Source: Endotrypanum monterogeii (taxonomy: Eukaryota > Euglenozoa > Kinetoplastea > Trypanosomatida > Trypanosomatidae). Taken from it: DNA of 64,000 nt. A program made the translations under genes and the position numbers. The notes below the pieces were generated by a model, which was not told the origin of the DNA, ran no database searches, and saw nothing but the letters and a program-made list of their open reading frames with translations. The DNA lies in the NCBI GenBank assembly GCA_000333855.2, contig CM007320.1, positions 859,289-923,288 on the forward strand, read 5' to 3'. Below are positions 31,001 through 41,401 of this stretch, in pieces. Position 1 is the stretch's first letter. Each line of letters opens with the position of its first letter.

Positions 31001-34000
31001 TGCAGCGCACGTCGTCCTCAGCGCCAAGAGAGATATACACCGTATTGAGTGTATGGCGGAAATCAATGAGTCCGCCGCGGAGGATTACATGGAGGAGTTG
31101 CTCGACATGCGGACACTGCGACGCGCGGCGGACTACTTTATCAAACGATTGGTGCGCGGTGGGACAGAAGAGGATCCTGCACTCGATAGCGAATGCGCAG
31201 TGGGCGGTACTGTTGACCCATTCGACACCACCGACACCGTTCCGCTACCCCTGCCGCCGCGTGTCGATGTGCTGTCGTCATATGGTGACATTAGCTGCTG
31301 GAAAGAGCACTACCAGACGTGTACACGTGTAATGCTAGATGTGGTCGGAGAAGCCGCAAATCCTGGGGAGGGCAGCGCTTTCGAGGGTTCGGTAGAGGCT
31401 GCAGCAGGCGCGTCACTTGGTCTGCAAGAGGACGAGGAAGAGGGGCTTCGTGGTGCTGCGGAAGCCGTGGTGATGGTGAATGGCAGAGTGGATGCTGTTG
31501 TGTCATCCAAATCTCACCCCAGCGATGAGGAGCTGCTCTCTTCCCATTCCTCGGCTTCGCCGACATGCGCGGCGTCGTCATTGATTACCGTTTTCATGCA
31601 CTCCGAGGACGACGAGGACCACTGCATCCACGGGGACGCGGTCCATGCGGCAGCTGGGAAACACGCAATGGACAACTTCACCCCCAACTGCTCGTCTCCT
31701 CGCCCCTCTTCAACGTCCACAACGAGCGTGCTTGGTCTACGCCACATCACCGGTTCTCGCTTCTCAACGGGCACCAGTCTAACGTCGATGGCCTCCTCAC
31801 GCGGTACCATGGCCCTTTACGGCGCTATTACGGAAGAGCTACGGCAAGTTGCTATCGTTGAGCAGCAGACAGAGGCAGTCATCGGCCACTCCAGACATTT
31901 TCTTCGGGCTGAGTTCGATGCCCATCTGTGGCGCCGCCGCCGTGATGGTAGGCTGAATGACTGGAAAGCCCAGCGTCTGGCACTTCGGCTACGGCGAGTG
32001 CGTGCAATGGAGAGCATTGTTGATGAGCTACGAGACGTGTACAACATTCGTGCTGTGGGCCACGCAGACATCGAGCGATTCGCATCGTGCCGTAACGAAG
32101 AATCTCAGCCTTCAGATCGATTTCCGTACGGGAAGGGGCTTCAGAAAGAACTCAGAGAGGGCCAAGAGTCATCCTTATCCAGCTCCTCGGCGGATGCCGT
32201 GCGTGTGGTGTTGCCGCTTCGTCAGTTGCCGCCGCCACGCGTCGCGCCGCCAGTTATCTTATATGCAGTCGACGACGATGACAGTGTCAACGACCTAGCT
32301 GGGGGTAGGCGAGGGAGTCGCGCACATGATGGTCGCTCGCGTCGCACAAGTTTTGCGGCGAAACCCACCATCATCGAGGCGTGCACCACATCAGCAGCAT
32401 GTCCCCAGAACGCACCGCCATTTCAAATATCGTCATCCTCACCGCCGCTGCGCACAACTATGCGGCAGATGCCGACGGTGAGTGTGCGTGGCAGTCTTTT
32501 CCCCCCTGGGCAACAGTGGCGTTCCGCTAGCGCAGGCGAGTCGACAATCGGCAAGTGTCCAAAGGCGCCTGGGCCACCGCCGCTGGCCGTGTCCACCACA
32601 ACACGAGTGCCAGCCGCAGGCCCCCCTAGTGGGAGTGTTCCGTTTGTGACTCCGCCGCTGACTGGGACTGGGGTCCTGATCAGCGGGTGCAGAGGGTCGA
32701 GGTCAGCAAAGGATCGAGAGCAGCGTAATGCGGCTCCAGCTGATTTATTCAAACTGGAAGCGAATAGGAAAGACCCCGTTCATCAACTCGAGGACTCCAG
32801 CACAGTACTGGATGTGCCCTCCGCGTCTACTCCTTCGCCAGCCTCGCCGCAGGCGCCGCTGACACAGCGTGGTCAACAAGCTGAGGCAGTTATGCTGGGG
32901 GAGTATACTGACCTGGCTGGTGCCGTCTCGGCGGTGCGGTGCGACAAGTTCGGGTACAGTCATCCAGACGCGCTCTTCAAAGTATCAGACATCAACGACG
33001 AGGAATTCTTTCTCATGCGCACCGGTCCGAAAAGCTACGCGCGTCGTCAGGCAGAGGAGGCGGCGATAGAAAAGCTTGAAAAACGACAAAAAAAACTCGC
33101 CTCTTGCTCAGTCGATGACCCGGTGTACCTTGGACAGATTGCTGCTGCTGCTGTTGCTGTGGAAGCGGCTGGGACAGCTGCCTGCTGTGAAGCCATCGAG
33201 GACAATGCTGCATCCCCGATTATGTGTCCCTTGTTTAAGAGGCACGATGCCCTTTCAGCCGAAGGTGCATACACTGCTGCCGTGATGGACTACCATGCTG
33301 AGGAGGACGACCTGGAGAGTGACAGTGCAAATTGTCAGAGGGGGGATATGAGTCTGCCTACGACTTTGGATCATGCTTGGCAGCGCGATGACCCGCAACG
33401 AGGCTCATGTGCAGTAAGGACCACAGTCTCAGGAAATGCAGTCACCGGAGAGGGCTACACAGACGAGCTGTGGTCGTGGACCACAGCAGAGGCGCATCGT
33501 TGGTATTTCGACAGCCTCCCTTTATTGCATCGAGTGCTCACTGGCGCTGAGGTGGACCGTGCCCTTCTCGTCGACGTGGCACTTACGTGCGATGAGGCCG
33601 AGGCGTTGCAGCGATGCAGCGGATACTACCGTGCGCTCGGCCGGTACACAGCCAGCTTTCTCACCCACAAGGCATTGCAGTTCACGCTACTCCCGCCGTA
33701 TGGCTCCCTCTACCGTCTCACAACACAATTTCTGGACGTTTGCCTCCTGCAGAGAGCGCCAATCGCTGTGCGCCTCATGGATGTCTGGGTGAGATCGGTT
33801 GACGCAGCATTGGAAGTTATTGCAGAAGGTGAGGAAGCTGCGATGGCGCAGAAAATCGTACGCGAGGAAACACGGCTCTCGGTATTGGAAACGTTGCGGG
33901 ACAGCCGACAGGGGCTCGACCTGGTGGATGCGCTTTTGTCTCTCAACGCTTCATTTCAGCGGGAGTGGGCGACGTGCGTGGCGAACGGGGCGTCCACCGT

Positions 34001-35927
34001 GACACTAGAGTGGCGGATCACCCCAGGCGCGGGGGAAGGGCATGCGCGAATTGCCTCTGCGGGGGAGTTTCTCGATGGTGATGTAGGCTTTGCAGATGGC
34101 GACGAGGCGACGGAGTCAGGCGGTGTAGGCGGCTCCAGAGCTTTTTCAACGTCACCTCAACCAATACGGCTGTCGCGGGAATCTAGGGAAGCGACGCCGC
34201 ACAGGTTCTTTCCCGTTCAGTCTTTCCTCTCCTCCCTCAGTCTGACCGCCGTGAGCCCATGGTGCAACGGGGCCTGGCTGTTGCCTGATGACATACTTCA
34301 TTGCGCTGGTGCAATTTTCCGCAGTCTCCTTTTCTGGAAAAGCGCCGAGCGCATCGTAGTGCACGCATGGCGCGCCGGCGTGGACAGTGGCCTCTCTAGT
34401 GTCTTCTTCTTCTGTACTACCGTACGTCAAGTGCTGGTGTCCAGTCTTCAGGAAGCGTTATGGGCGCGGCTGACCGAACTCACAGCGGCATACAGGGAAA
34501 GTCTGCGGTTTGAAGCGGGGGTGCTTTACGCCTACCGTGCTCTCGAGAGCTTCACGATTGACCACGCCGAGTTTATGCGCGAGTGCGAGTTCTGCACCCT
34601 CTGCGGCCCGCAGTTCCAGCGTCGCGTCTACCCTATCTTGCAGGCAATGGTAAGCACCGTCGAGGAGGCGGAGCGCGCGCTGCGGTATGCGCAGTTATCA
34701 ATACGCATTGCGCGGCGTCGGTGTATGGCAACGTTTCGTTCCATGGTGAGCAGTGGAAGCAGCTGCGACAGCGCTAGCGACAGTGACGAGGGAGCGAGAG
34801 CGGACTCCTCGCGGCAAACCAAGGGACGGCCAACGGACACGTCGACCTCCGTGCACGTCTTCACTCCCTCGCGGTGGTGTCGGCGTGCGTTTTCGGGAAG
34901 GAGTGGTGGGAAACTGCGGCCTGGTATCGGCGCTCCGCAGGTCCCCGCTCGGTACTTGCAGCCTCTTGAAGACGCGCTGGCACGTCACTCCGAGAAGCTT
35001 TTACCAGCACAAGCGACGGGTGGTGATCCAACGGACGCGGCCACCCTTGGCATGAGGTCCGAGCTCGACAGCGCACACTCATCTCCCCAGAACGCTCCAA
35101 AGGGGGCGAAGGAGCTAGCCATGCAAGCAGAGCAGTTTTCCCCTTCAGCTCTCCGCAGCTCCACAACGGCCCATTCCACAGCTCCCCTGCTTGGTAATCC
35201 ACTGGATTTTGAATTGCAAAAGCCCGCTGCCGAGGAGGGGGAGGTAAAGACTTGCCACGAAGAGCCTTCTCTTTACGCCGAGACCCCAGTCAAGAAACGC
35301 CATCGTCGAGGTACTCAGCCAGACAGTGGTCGCCGACACAGTGTGAGTACAACAGAACCAAAGTCTGCGGCACCACGGTCTTCGACAGCTGTACGGCGCC
35401 CACAAATCCAGGTGCGTAGCCGAAGTGCGGGTGCGACCGTGAGGCAGCCTGCTGTACCGAATTCGACGTCGTCGCCGCAGTCGGCAAAGACAGGTGTCCG
35501 AAAAATGGCAACACCAGCGATGCGGCAAACTCGTCGCCCTCATCGACGGGGAAAACGGCTTTCTTCAGCGGAACGCAAAGAGCGACGCTGCAAGCTGCGC
35601 GCCATTGCGGAGAGAAGAATCAGCGAGGAAGTCGACAACCAGCGTCGCCTGATGCGCGATGTAGTTTCTCGTCAGTCAGGTAACTTCGCATCACTCACCC
35701 AATCCCTTCGTGACGCACTTGCTGAAGTGATGGTGGAAGAGGACGTGAGGGACATCGAAGAGGAGGGCAATGTAAATGCCACCACAGCCTCTGCGAATGG
35801 CTCTTCACTCAAAACGATCAGGGATTCGCACAAGCTACAGCAGCGTCGTATGGACCGATACGCTTTTATCTCCGGCATACTGCGGCGACTCGATGGGTTG
35901 ATTGAGGTGATGGCCTGTCACGTGTGA
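28047..35927 (+). CDS. Gamma-tubulin complex protein, GCP6-like giant
   Basis: The 2626-residue product carries the Spc97/Spc98 (GCP) signature split by a very large insertion. About residues 905-945 contain RPLNTMIHRWLTAGELADPYDEFFV, the family's W-GEL-DPY-EFF motif. The second half resumes near residue 1820 with a YYRALGRYTASFL segment, equivalent to the FLLG-GDFI region of other GCPs. It continues through a LSLTAVSPWCNGAWLLPDDI region (the LxY-PLxxI stretch) and ends near 2240 with the helix bearing AYRALESFTIDHAEFMREC. The intervening 880 residues and the N-terminal 250 are Ser/acidic-rich and probably disordered. GCPs nucleate microtubules by arranging gamma-tubulin in a ring; a long insertion between the GRIP1 and GRIP2 modules is the hallmark of GCP6. 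The C-terminal 300 residues are basic, Ser/Arg-rich and partly coiled. Assignment to GCP6 rather than GCP4/5 rests on this architecture. Confidence 0.8.
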   Translation: MDEADPVAPPSLRDVRSDGVLCPSASNPKSWHVITARLPEPLPLWGSAYSAASHTPVSVLNLITALPLLLCLDRSHYTATLNNGPKLLADAFSAPGPRSGRSFGVVGRAAYSTDAATAAVHAVLNDRGTPSWEAKRQRLRQLALDSFFSPSLSARIAQRCKSSPNGGDGVRETLSSLLLHTRAVMSSISPTQAYLVDLFAAQIVCWDQSCSSAATEGPRASTQQAILETTVRRDDQAVESPSLSKAVASGRATSAFELHGIMTSGGSAPTSVMRSPRRGQEEKTCLHAPTTIAEQLLYIILRTSIAANTPGRSSIVYGEEVSTHLTDGLCTPPPHDISSTAGLTSAFSSTASPSVMDSLARKKPRLDGVRNNDGAIYSLGGEPSVYHQLRGAPGVRSVSTLPYQPQCWLAPSTVALVERSQALRRQQRWSCDLDPVIEATVAGEGSCAHSSHLPSCNYSTSATVISLLGSMQSSWAPLPGMSDSDDAASLRALVRDSGLSFSHVLPSAALDVVHAVKRENAPGDFHWESAMIGTEDSAVEALFSETSVCGVDSDGVDAHQDPGDDESRSAKQRETGSASAPLPVCRTPFVSCQPLYDEVVYAQVHLALHWCTAGFVDPFCLTYTDVTAGSNLPTLRVREEFNHQSNHGDDDLRSPSTAIATSGLTSLLEWGCTYGTLLRRLNRLCDLADDATQRGALGSYGRCTLSSLRTLLCLIQRQIGELGDQTGGPHRLSFFELLTAHQRLQRAVEQVDVLAVFFCVPRAATVSSVGQRASLAAESWDPVYILQQHCSSAVLLSRLYECYISRHTDTLGQNGGSAARYHELQQEWFSECITALGVEGVEKMPMEAKAGSCISDQQGQQCRDVLAALESGKAASGVRFPPQGAHDMRRARVQQRKEVLSSSIDAIGFLLRAALRPLNTMIHRWLTAGELADPYDEFFVVPSHGKTHSGFTLDLSPQRLPVFLSVAAATDFLHAGVSLRVLRAAAAHVVLSAKRDIHRIECMAEINESAAEDYMEELLDMRTLRRAADYFIKRLVRGGTEEDPALDSECAVGGTVDPFDTTDTVPLPLPPRVDVLSSYGDISCWKEHYQTCTRVMLDVVGEAANPGEGSAFEGSVEAAAGASLGLQEDEEEGLRGAAEAVVMVNGRVDAVVSSKSHPSDEELLSSHSSASPTCAASSLITVFMHSEDDEDHCIHGDAVHAAAGKHAMDNFTPNCSSPRPSSTSTTSVLGLRHITGSRFSTGTSLTSMASSRGTMALYGAITEELRQVAIVEQQTEAVIGHSRHFLRAEFDAHLWRRRRDGRLNDWKAQRLALRLRRVRAMESIVDELRDVYNIRAVGHADIERFASCRNEESQPSDRFPYGKGLQKELREGQESSLSSSSADAVRVVLPLRQLPPPRVAPPVILYAVDDDDSVNDLAGGRRGSRAHDGRSRRTSFAAKPTIIEACTTSAACPQNAPPFQISSSSPPLRTTMRQMPTVSVRGSLFPPGQQWRSASAGESTIGKCPKAPGPPPLAVSTTTRVPAAGPPSGSVPFVTPPLTGTGVLISGCRGSRSAKDREQRNAAPADLFKLEANRKDPVHQLEDSSTVLDVPSASTPSPASPQAPLTQRGQQAEAVMLGEYTDLAGAVSAVRCDKFGYSHPDALFKVSDINDEEFFLMRTGPKSYARRQAEEAAIEKLEKRQKKLASCSVDDPVYLGQIAAAAVAVEAAGTAACCEAIEDNAASPIMCPLFKRHDALSAEGAYTAAVMDYHAEEDDLESDSANCQRGDMSLPTTLDHAWQRDDPQRGSCAVRTTVSGNAVTGEGYTDELWSWTTAEAHRWYFDSLPLLHRVLTGAEVDRALLVDVALTCDEAEALQRCSGYYRALGRYTASFLTHKALQFTLLPPYGSLYRLTTQFLDVCLLQRAPIAVRLMDVWVRSVDAALEVIAEGEEAAMAQKIVREETRLSVLETLRDSRQGLDLVDALLSLNASFQREWATCVANGASTVTLEWRITPGAGEGHARIASAGEFLDGDVGFADGDEATESGGVGGSRAFSTSPQPIRLSRESREATPHRFFPVQSFLSSLSLTAVSPWCNGAWLLPDDILHCAGAIFRSLLFWKSAERIVVHAWRAGVDSGLSSVFFFCTTVRQVLVSSLQEALWARLTELTAAYRESLRFEAGVLYAYRALESFTIDHAEFMRECEFCTLCGPQFQRRVYPILQAMVSTVEEAERALRYAQLSIRIARRRCMATFRSMVSSGSSCDSASDSDEGARADSSRQTKGRPTDTSTSVHVFTPSRWCRRAFSGRSGGKLRPGIGAPQVPARYLQPLEDALARHSEKLLPAQATGGDPTDAATLGMRSELDSAHSSPQNAPKGAKELAMQAEQFSPSALRSSTTAHSTAPLLGNPLDFELQKPAAEEGEVKTCHEEPSLYAETPVKKRHRRGTQPDSGRRHSVSTTEPKSAAPRSSTAVRRPQIQVRSRSAGATVRQPAVPNSTSSPQSAKTGVRKMATPAMRQTRRPHRRGKRLSSAERKERRCKLRAIAERRISEEVDNQRRLMRDVVSRQSGNFASLTQSLRDALAEVMVEEDVRDIEEEGNVNATTASANGSSLKTIRDSHKLQQRRMDRYAFISGILRRLDGLIEVMACHV

Positions 35928-36568
35928 CTCATACCCAGACACACATAATCGGTACATTGTCTAGGGCCGCCCCAGATGTCTGTGGCGAGAGATTTTTCTA
36001 TAACAAAAATCGAGAGATCATCATCTGATCTAGCAGCTTCTCGAGCTTCATGTGTGCCTTCTGCCCTCAACTCACTTTGTTTTCACAAAAAAAAAAAGCA
36101 GAGGGGAAGGAGAGGTGTTGAAGCCTCTCAACTCTTCCTGACCTGAGAAAAAAAGAAAGGAGGACATCGGCACCCGAGAAATGAGAACCTTCGCTTGCAA
36201 ACATACCCCCATACACACCCAAAGACACACACACACACACACACACGCTGCGTTTTGTCTTGAATGGAAAAGGAAAAAAATTACTTTGTCGCTCCTCATG
36301 TTTACCTCTTTTATATTCTTCCCCCTCCTCTCTCTCTCTGTCGCATTCTTCACGCATTCCCTCTCCCCTCCGTCCGATTATACCTATCTTTCCGAAATGA
36401 AGAAACAAAAATCCAGATTGGCGGAGACGAGATACAACGGTACCGTCTCCTTTGCTCTCTCTCTCTCTCTTTCTGTCTGACTGTCTTGCTCACGCGAAGG
36501 CGCGGTCATCGATCGGCGTCCCTGATTGTCTTATATATTTTCCCCCCACCTGCCAGATCGCTGCAATA
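35928..36568. other. Intergenic region between GCP6-like gene and DRG1
   Basis: No protein gene seen. It contains a CA repeat (36227-36246) and CT-rich tracts leading to the splice acceptor of DRG1. Confidence 0.6.
36537..36556 (+). promoter_or_regulatory. Predicted spliced-leader acceptor for DRG1
   Basis: A tattttccccccacctgc tract runs into CAG with AG at 36555-36556. The DRG1 ATG follows after only 12 bases, and no other ATG lies between. Confidence 0.65.
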
Positions 36569-37672
36569 ATGTCCCTGCAGAAAATAAATGATATTGAGGC
36601 GGAGCTCGCCCGTACTCAGAAGAACAAGGCGACTATGGCTCACATATGCGCTCTGAAGGCCCGCCTAGCGCAGTTGAAGCGTGAGCTGATTTCTTCCGAG
36701 TCGAAAAAGGGCGGCGGCAAGGGCGAGGGCTTCGACGTGCAAAAGACTGGCGATGCCCGCATCGGCTTTATTGGATTTCCATCTGTTGGCAAGTCAACGC
36801 TGTTATCGAAGATGACTTCGACATACTCCGAGGTAGCCGCATACGAGTTTACGACGCTGACCTGTGTGCCCGGTGTTGTCAACTACCGCGGGGCCAAACT
36901 GCAAATGCTTGATTTACCTGGTATCATCGAGGGTGCGAAGGACGGCAAGGGTCGCGGTCGGCAGGTCATCGCAGTGGCTCGCACCTGCTCTCTCATCCTC
37001 ATTGTCCTTGATATTGCCAAGCCACTGCAGCACAAGCTCATCATCGAGCGAGAGTTGGATGGCTTCGGCATCCGGTTGAACAGATCAGCACCGGATATTG
37101 TAATTCGCAAAAAGGACCGTGGCGGTATCAGCATCTCGTCGACATGTCCGCTCACACACCTTGATAATGAGACTATAAAGACCGTCTTAGGCGAGTATCG
37201 TATGGCAAACGCAGATGTCACCTTTCGCGGCGACTACACGGCCGACGAGCTAATCGATGCAATCGAGGGGAACCGCGCGTACATCCCAGCCATCTATGTG
37301 TTGAACAAGATTGACCAAATCTCGATTGAAGAGCTTGACATCGTTTCCCGTATACCACACAACTGCCCAATCTCTGCCCATCACGAATGGAATCTGGACG
37401 GACTGCTTGAGTGTATTTGGGATCATCTTAACTTTATTCGCGTCTACACGAAGCCGAGAGGTCAGATGCCAGACTACACCGCACCGGTAATTCTCAAGAA
37501 GGTCCCTCAACCGTCGGTCGAGGCCTTCTGCAATCGTATCCACCGGCAGTTGATGACCAACTACAAGTATGCGTGGGTATGGGGGTCATCTGTGAAGCAC
37601 CAGCCGCAGCGTGTAGGAAAGGACCACCCGCTGGATGACGAGGATGTCGTGCAAGTTGTGAAGAAGGTGTAA
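36569..37672 (+). CDS. Developmentally regulated GTP-binding protein, DRG1 type
   Basis: The 367-residue product is exactly the length of eukaryotic DRG1. A helical N terminus (1-60) precedes an Obg/OBG-HflX-like GTPase domain with G1 GFPSVGKST (69-77), G3 [16 protein letters not shown] (115-130) and G4 NKID (246-249). The S5D2L-like insertion lies between G3 and G4, and a C-terminal TGS domain spans about 290-367. DRG1 binds ribosomes together with the DFRP1 partner and helps resolve stalled or slow translation. Sequence identity to animal and yeast DRG1/Rbg1 is evident throughout, including [11 protein letters not shown]. The frame is open further upstream, but the ATG just after the acceptor yields the canonical MSLQKI-type N terminus. 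Confidence 0.96.
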   Translation: MSLQKINDIEAELARTQKNKATMAHICALKARLAQLKRELISSESKKGGGKGEGFDVQKTGDARIGFIGFPSVGKSTLLSKMTSTYSEVAAYEFTTLTCVPGVVNYRGAKLQMLDLPGIIEGAKDGKGRGRQVIAVARTCSLILIVLDIAKPLQHKLIIERELDGFGIRLNRSAPDIVIRKKDRGGISISSTCPLTHLDNETIKTVLGEYRMANADVTFRGDYTADELIDAIEGNRAYIPAIYVLNKIDQISIEELDIVSRIPHNCPISAHHEWNLDGLLECIWDHLNFIRVYTKPRGQMPDYTAPVILKKVPQPSVEAFCNRIHRQLMTNYKYAWVWGSSVKHQPQRVGKDHPLDDEDVVQVVKKV

Positions 37673-39756
37673 GGTTCGGGGGAGGGGAGGGGAAAAACGA
37701 AGGAGCATGCGCACATCTATATGCATACATAACCGTAGATGAACAGGAACAGAAGGATCAGGGCTGAGGAAAGCGCAGGCACATGGGTGGCTGATCAAGC
37801 TGTGTTACCCACACTGAAAACGCCAATGGGGTTTCGCACACGGGCGCTTTGGAAGTGACACAGGGCCCAGGGGAAAGATACATCAGCGAATGCGCGCCGG
37901 GGCGTGTCTCGTCAGTGTTTCTTCTGGTTTGTGTTTTCGTCCCCAACGGAGTGGGTCTTGGGCTCAAAGATCGGCATCGCTTCTGTGTGTTCAGGTCTTT
38001 ATTTTTCACCGTATGCTCTCCAGCTGGACAGCTGCGAAGCGAAAGCCGTGCTGCGTTCCTACGCCGATGTTCCTGCCAACTGCCAAGTGCATAGACTCCG
38101 CAGACTTCAGAGACATCTTGTTCGAGGGTCCTGTAAGAGGGGGTGTGGTTGCTCGAAAGGGTAGAGGCGTTGAAAGGGGAAACCAAGACTCAGGCGTTCC
38201 TTGCGCACGCGCGAGGAGGGGGATGGGGCGGAAAAACATTCGAAGTGGCTCCTGAGGTTGTGCTGAACGTTTTCTTTCTTTTTTTTTCCCTCGATGTGGT
38301 GTGCACCAACACACGGGAAAAGAAACACAACTCAGACTCCCTTCACAAGCATAGACAAGTCACATCGACTCGGGCGCTCCTTTTTTTTCCCTTCACTTTT
38401 CCGTTGTAGTCTTGCTTCCAGTTTCATAGGCTATCTTCCTAACCTTCACTCTCCCGAAACCGGACTCACAATCGGTGTGCTATCGTTATATTTGCATTTC
38501 CCTGTTTCCCTGAGTCTTGTAAGCGATTGCTGTGACCTGGATTGCTGTGACTGTATCAAGGATGCACGCATATCGAAGGCCGTAACATTCTCTGACTACT
38601 GAGTTGGCATTCCCGGTGAATGCGTCCGTGTTAAGCTCATTTTTCTCCTGTCTCTGTATGTTTGGTTTCTTGGTTGTTGATACTTGAATATTTTTTTGAC
38701 CTTTGTGCTCGTGTCTGCGTATCTTTTTTTTTTTTTCTGTGTGTGTGTGTACGTGCCTGTGTGCACGTGTTGGTATCTTTGTGTGTGTGTGTGTGTGTGG
38801 TCAAGCCTTTACACTTCAGCGTTCACGATGTGTTTCTTCCTCCTGCACTTCCCATCCCTCCCTCTCTGATCTAAAAAAAATACGTACACAAAAACAAATG
38901 GTGAAGGGGAAGAACAGAGAATGTTGAAAGAAAAAAAACATGGTACTGCACTTGGCCAACGGGACCCCGCCCCCTCGTCTTCCCCACACAACACAGGCGT
39001 AGTTGGAGATGTCTTTCCACCAACGATCGTCTGTTCTTTGAAGACTTTCCGCAGCAGAGGAGACGTTGGTGTGTATCGATGAGCATTAGCGCACTTGCAT
39101 TTAGGCGTTTGTTTCATGGGTGCTACGGGGAAAGACTCGTTTGTATGTGTGTGTGTGTGGGTGTGTGTGTCTGTCTGGAGGGGTCTTCTAAAGTTGGCAT
39201 ATCTCAAACACTAGTAGTCAGAACATTGACAACATCACTTCCAGAAAATCGCTGGGAGCATCAACTCGTGCAAAGTGTTCTGTGCTATACCGGGGCTGTT
39301 CCTTTGTTTGTTTTCCTCCCGTCTCGCATTCTTCATCATTTCCGCTTTTGCCACTCCCTCCGATGCACTTTTCCCTCCATCAAATATATCGTTGTATATA
39401 TGCACTTCTCCCAAGTTTTGCACTCACCAAAAGCTAGCTTTGTCAGCGTAAGGGCGACGGCACACACGTGTATAATTTACGCACTACCTAATGTACCCAT
39501 ACATAAGCTTATATATACACCCCTCAAACAACGACACGACAAAAAAGTAAATAAATAACGCTTTTATTCCTTTCTTGTCCTCGTCTTCTCTGTCCTTATC
39601 CTCATTACCAAAAAAAAAAGGGTTGAGAGGATTTGTCTCGCTTTCAGCCACGCTGTAGAGCAGCCAGCACACGCAGCGGGAATTCGGCCAACAAGAGTCT
39701 TTACTAATCTTTAAGACTTATATTTATCTTTTTTTTTTCTTTGAAGACTTTCAGTC

Positions 39757-39760
<4 letters not shown>

Positions 39761-39799
<39 letters not shown>
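39761..39799. repeat. TG microsatellite, about 19 repeats
   Basis: Uninterrupted TG dinucleotides, the longest TG run noticed in the window. Similar but shorter TG runs on the + strand recur at 19969, 25742, 38782, 44813, 49569, 51068 and 61208. Confidence 0.95.
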
Positions 39800-39802
<3 letters not shown>

Positions 39803-41296
39803 TCCCCTCGATCGTTGTGCACGGGAGTGTTCACAAACTGTATGAATATCGTGAGGCTAATAGCAACCCAACACGTTCTGATTGATATTGGTGTTCGCAT
39901 ATATCCTTTTTCCCCTCTACTGTTCCCGCTTTTCGAAAAAAAAAAAAAGAAACAGTAACTCTACAGAGTTGCTTATACGCATACCCACAAATACACACAC
40001 AAATACACAAGCATTTCGTGTGTTTCTCCCAGAGATAAGAAGAAAAAGGAGGGACTAGAACTACTTCAGTCCCCCTCCCCCTCCTTTTCCAGTCTGCTGC
40101 CGTTTCTCTTTTTTTTGTTCCCCCAGCTGGGGCAAGCTTCGTTTTTGAATCGATAGGCTCGTCTTCTATTTTTGTTTGTCGGAAACCTATTTCACCACGG
40201 CAGTTTTTTTTTTTCCTACCACATTCACACATTCTTACCTGCCCTTCTCCACTCGTACCGCTCCCAGTTTTTTTTTTTTGGTTGTTAATTGGGGTTCCAC
40301 TGTAGTCCTACTGTTTCTCTCCCCCTCTCGCATTCCGTATTCTTCAAGTTGTTGTCGTAGGTACAAGTAAGAGAAAACGGAGTTCGTGGAAGGCGACTTG
40401 AAAAAAAAAAACATTTTTGTCTTGCTGTTCTCAAACTCGTGTGGGTGTTTTTTTCACCACGAGCCCCAGGCGTCTTCGGGAGGAGGGGGTGCGTTGCGTA
40501 TCGAAGCATATATGAAAAAATTTGGTGGTGTGCAAACCCTCGCTTTTTTTCCTTTTGCGTGTTCTCCTTCCCTTTGTGTGTGTGTGTGTGTGTGTATCTT
40601 CTGTGTGCTATTTTTAGCTTCATTTTCTTTTCCCCCTCATATAGTTATTCGAGTGGCTACTCTTTGGACCTCTTTGCTCCTCTATCTGTGACTCTATAAC
40701 TTTGTTTATACGACTACTTGGTCAGCGCTTATTTTAGTTTTTTTTTTTTTGCTTATTAGCAGTCTGGGTTTCAGGTCAGATTTCCTTCTCTTCCCCTCCG
40801 TGGAGGGATCAACCAACGGTTACACGAAGTGGTCATTCTATCCCATTCTCTATTTCCCGCAGCCACTCAACCCCTCCCCATATATATATATATATATATA
40901 TACAATTGCTCGTTTGCTACTTGCCATATTCAGACCTCGTCACTGATCACCCCCACAGAAGATTTTTTTGTGTGTGTGCTTTTGAGTAGGTGTAGGCAGT
41001 GTAGTGGTGTGTGTGCCGTGTACGTGGAGAGAGGAGGGCCTTGTCACGCTCCAACTGCGCGCAACAAATTAGGGTCAGACGGCTATCATGTGACGTTGGC
41101 TGCACTCACTTTCCTTTACCCGTTACGTCAACTACATACTGAGGAAGGCAAAACGTCTATATCAAAAAAAAAAAAATTCGTGATAGTTCAGAAAAAGAGA
41201 GAGCAGTCAGTATCGTAGGAACACCAAAATATCTCTTGCCTCCAGCTCCCCTCCCCTCCCCCTCTCATTCCCCCGATCGAAGGGGAGACCAAGTGC

Positions 41297-41320
41297 ATTT
41301 TTTTCCTGTGGGTGCTGCAG
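41297..41320 (+). promoter_or_regulatory. Predicted spliced-leader acceptor for guanylate kinase
   Basis: A short T-rich tract and gtgctgCAG give AG at 41319-41320. No ATG occurs before the start at 41402. Confidence 0.5.
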
Positions 41321-41401
41321 GTGTCCTTTCTCTGCCTTTGGTGAGGGTAAGCTCTCACCCTCCTTCGCCAAACATTGAGTGCGTTCAGAGGTCAAACGAC
41401 A

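Larger units (their letters stand above)
37673..41401. other. Long intergenic region between DRG1 and guanylate kinase
   Basis: No protein gene or recognisable structural RNA in 3.7 kb. It has many poly-T tracts, several TG repeats (about 38742-38800, 39143-39171, 39761-39799, 40577-40595), A-runs (39608-39618, 39938-39949) and a TA repeat at 40881-40902. Composition is pyrimidine-biased on the + strand throughout, consistent with transcribed 3' UTR and splice-signal DNA. Confidence 0.6.

Noticed and set aside
28417..35878. Many minus-strand and alternative-frame open frames inside the GCP6-like gene
   Set aside because: They are frame shadows of a single long, motif-bearing + strand gene.
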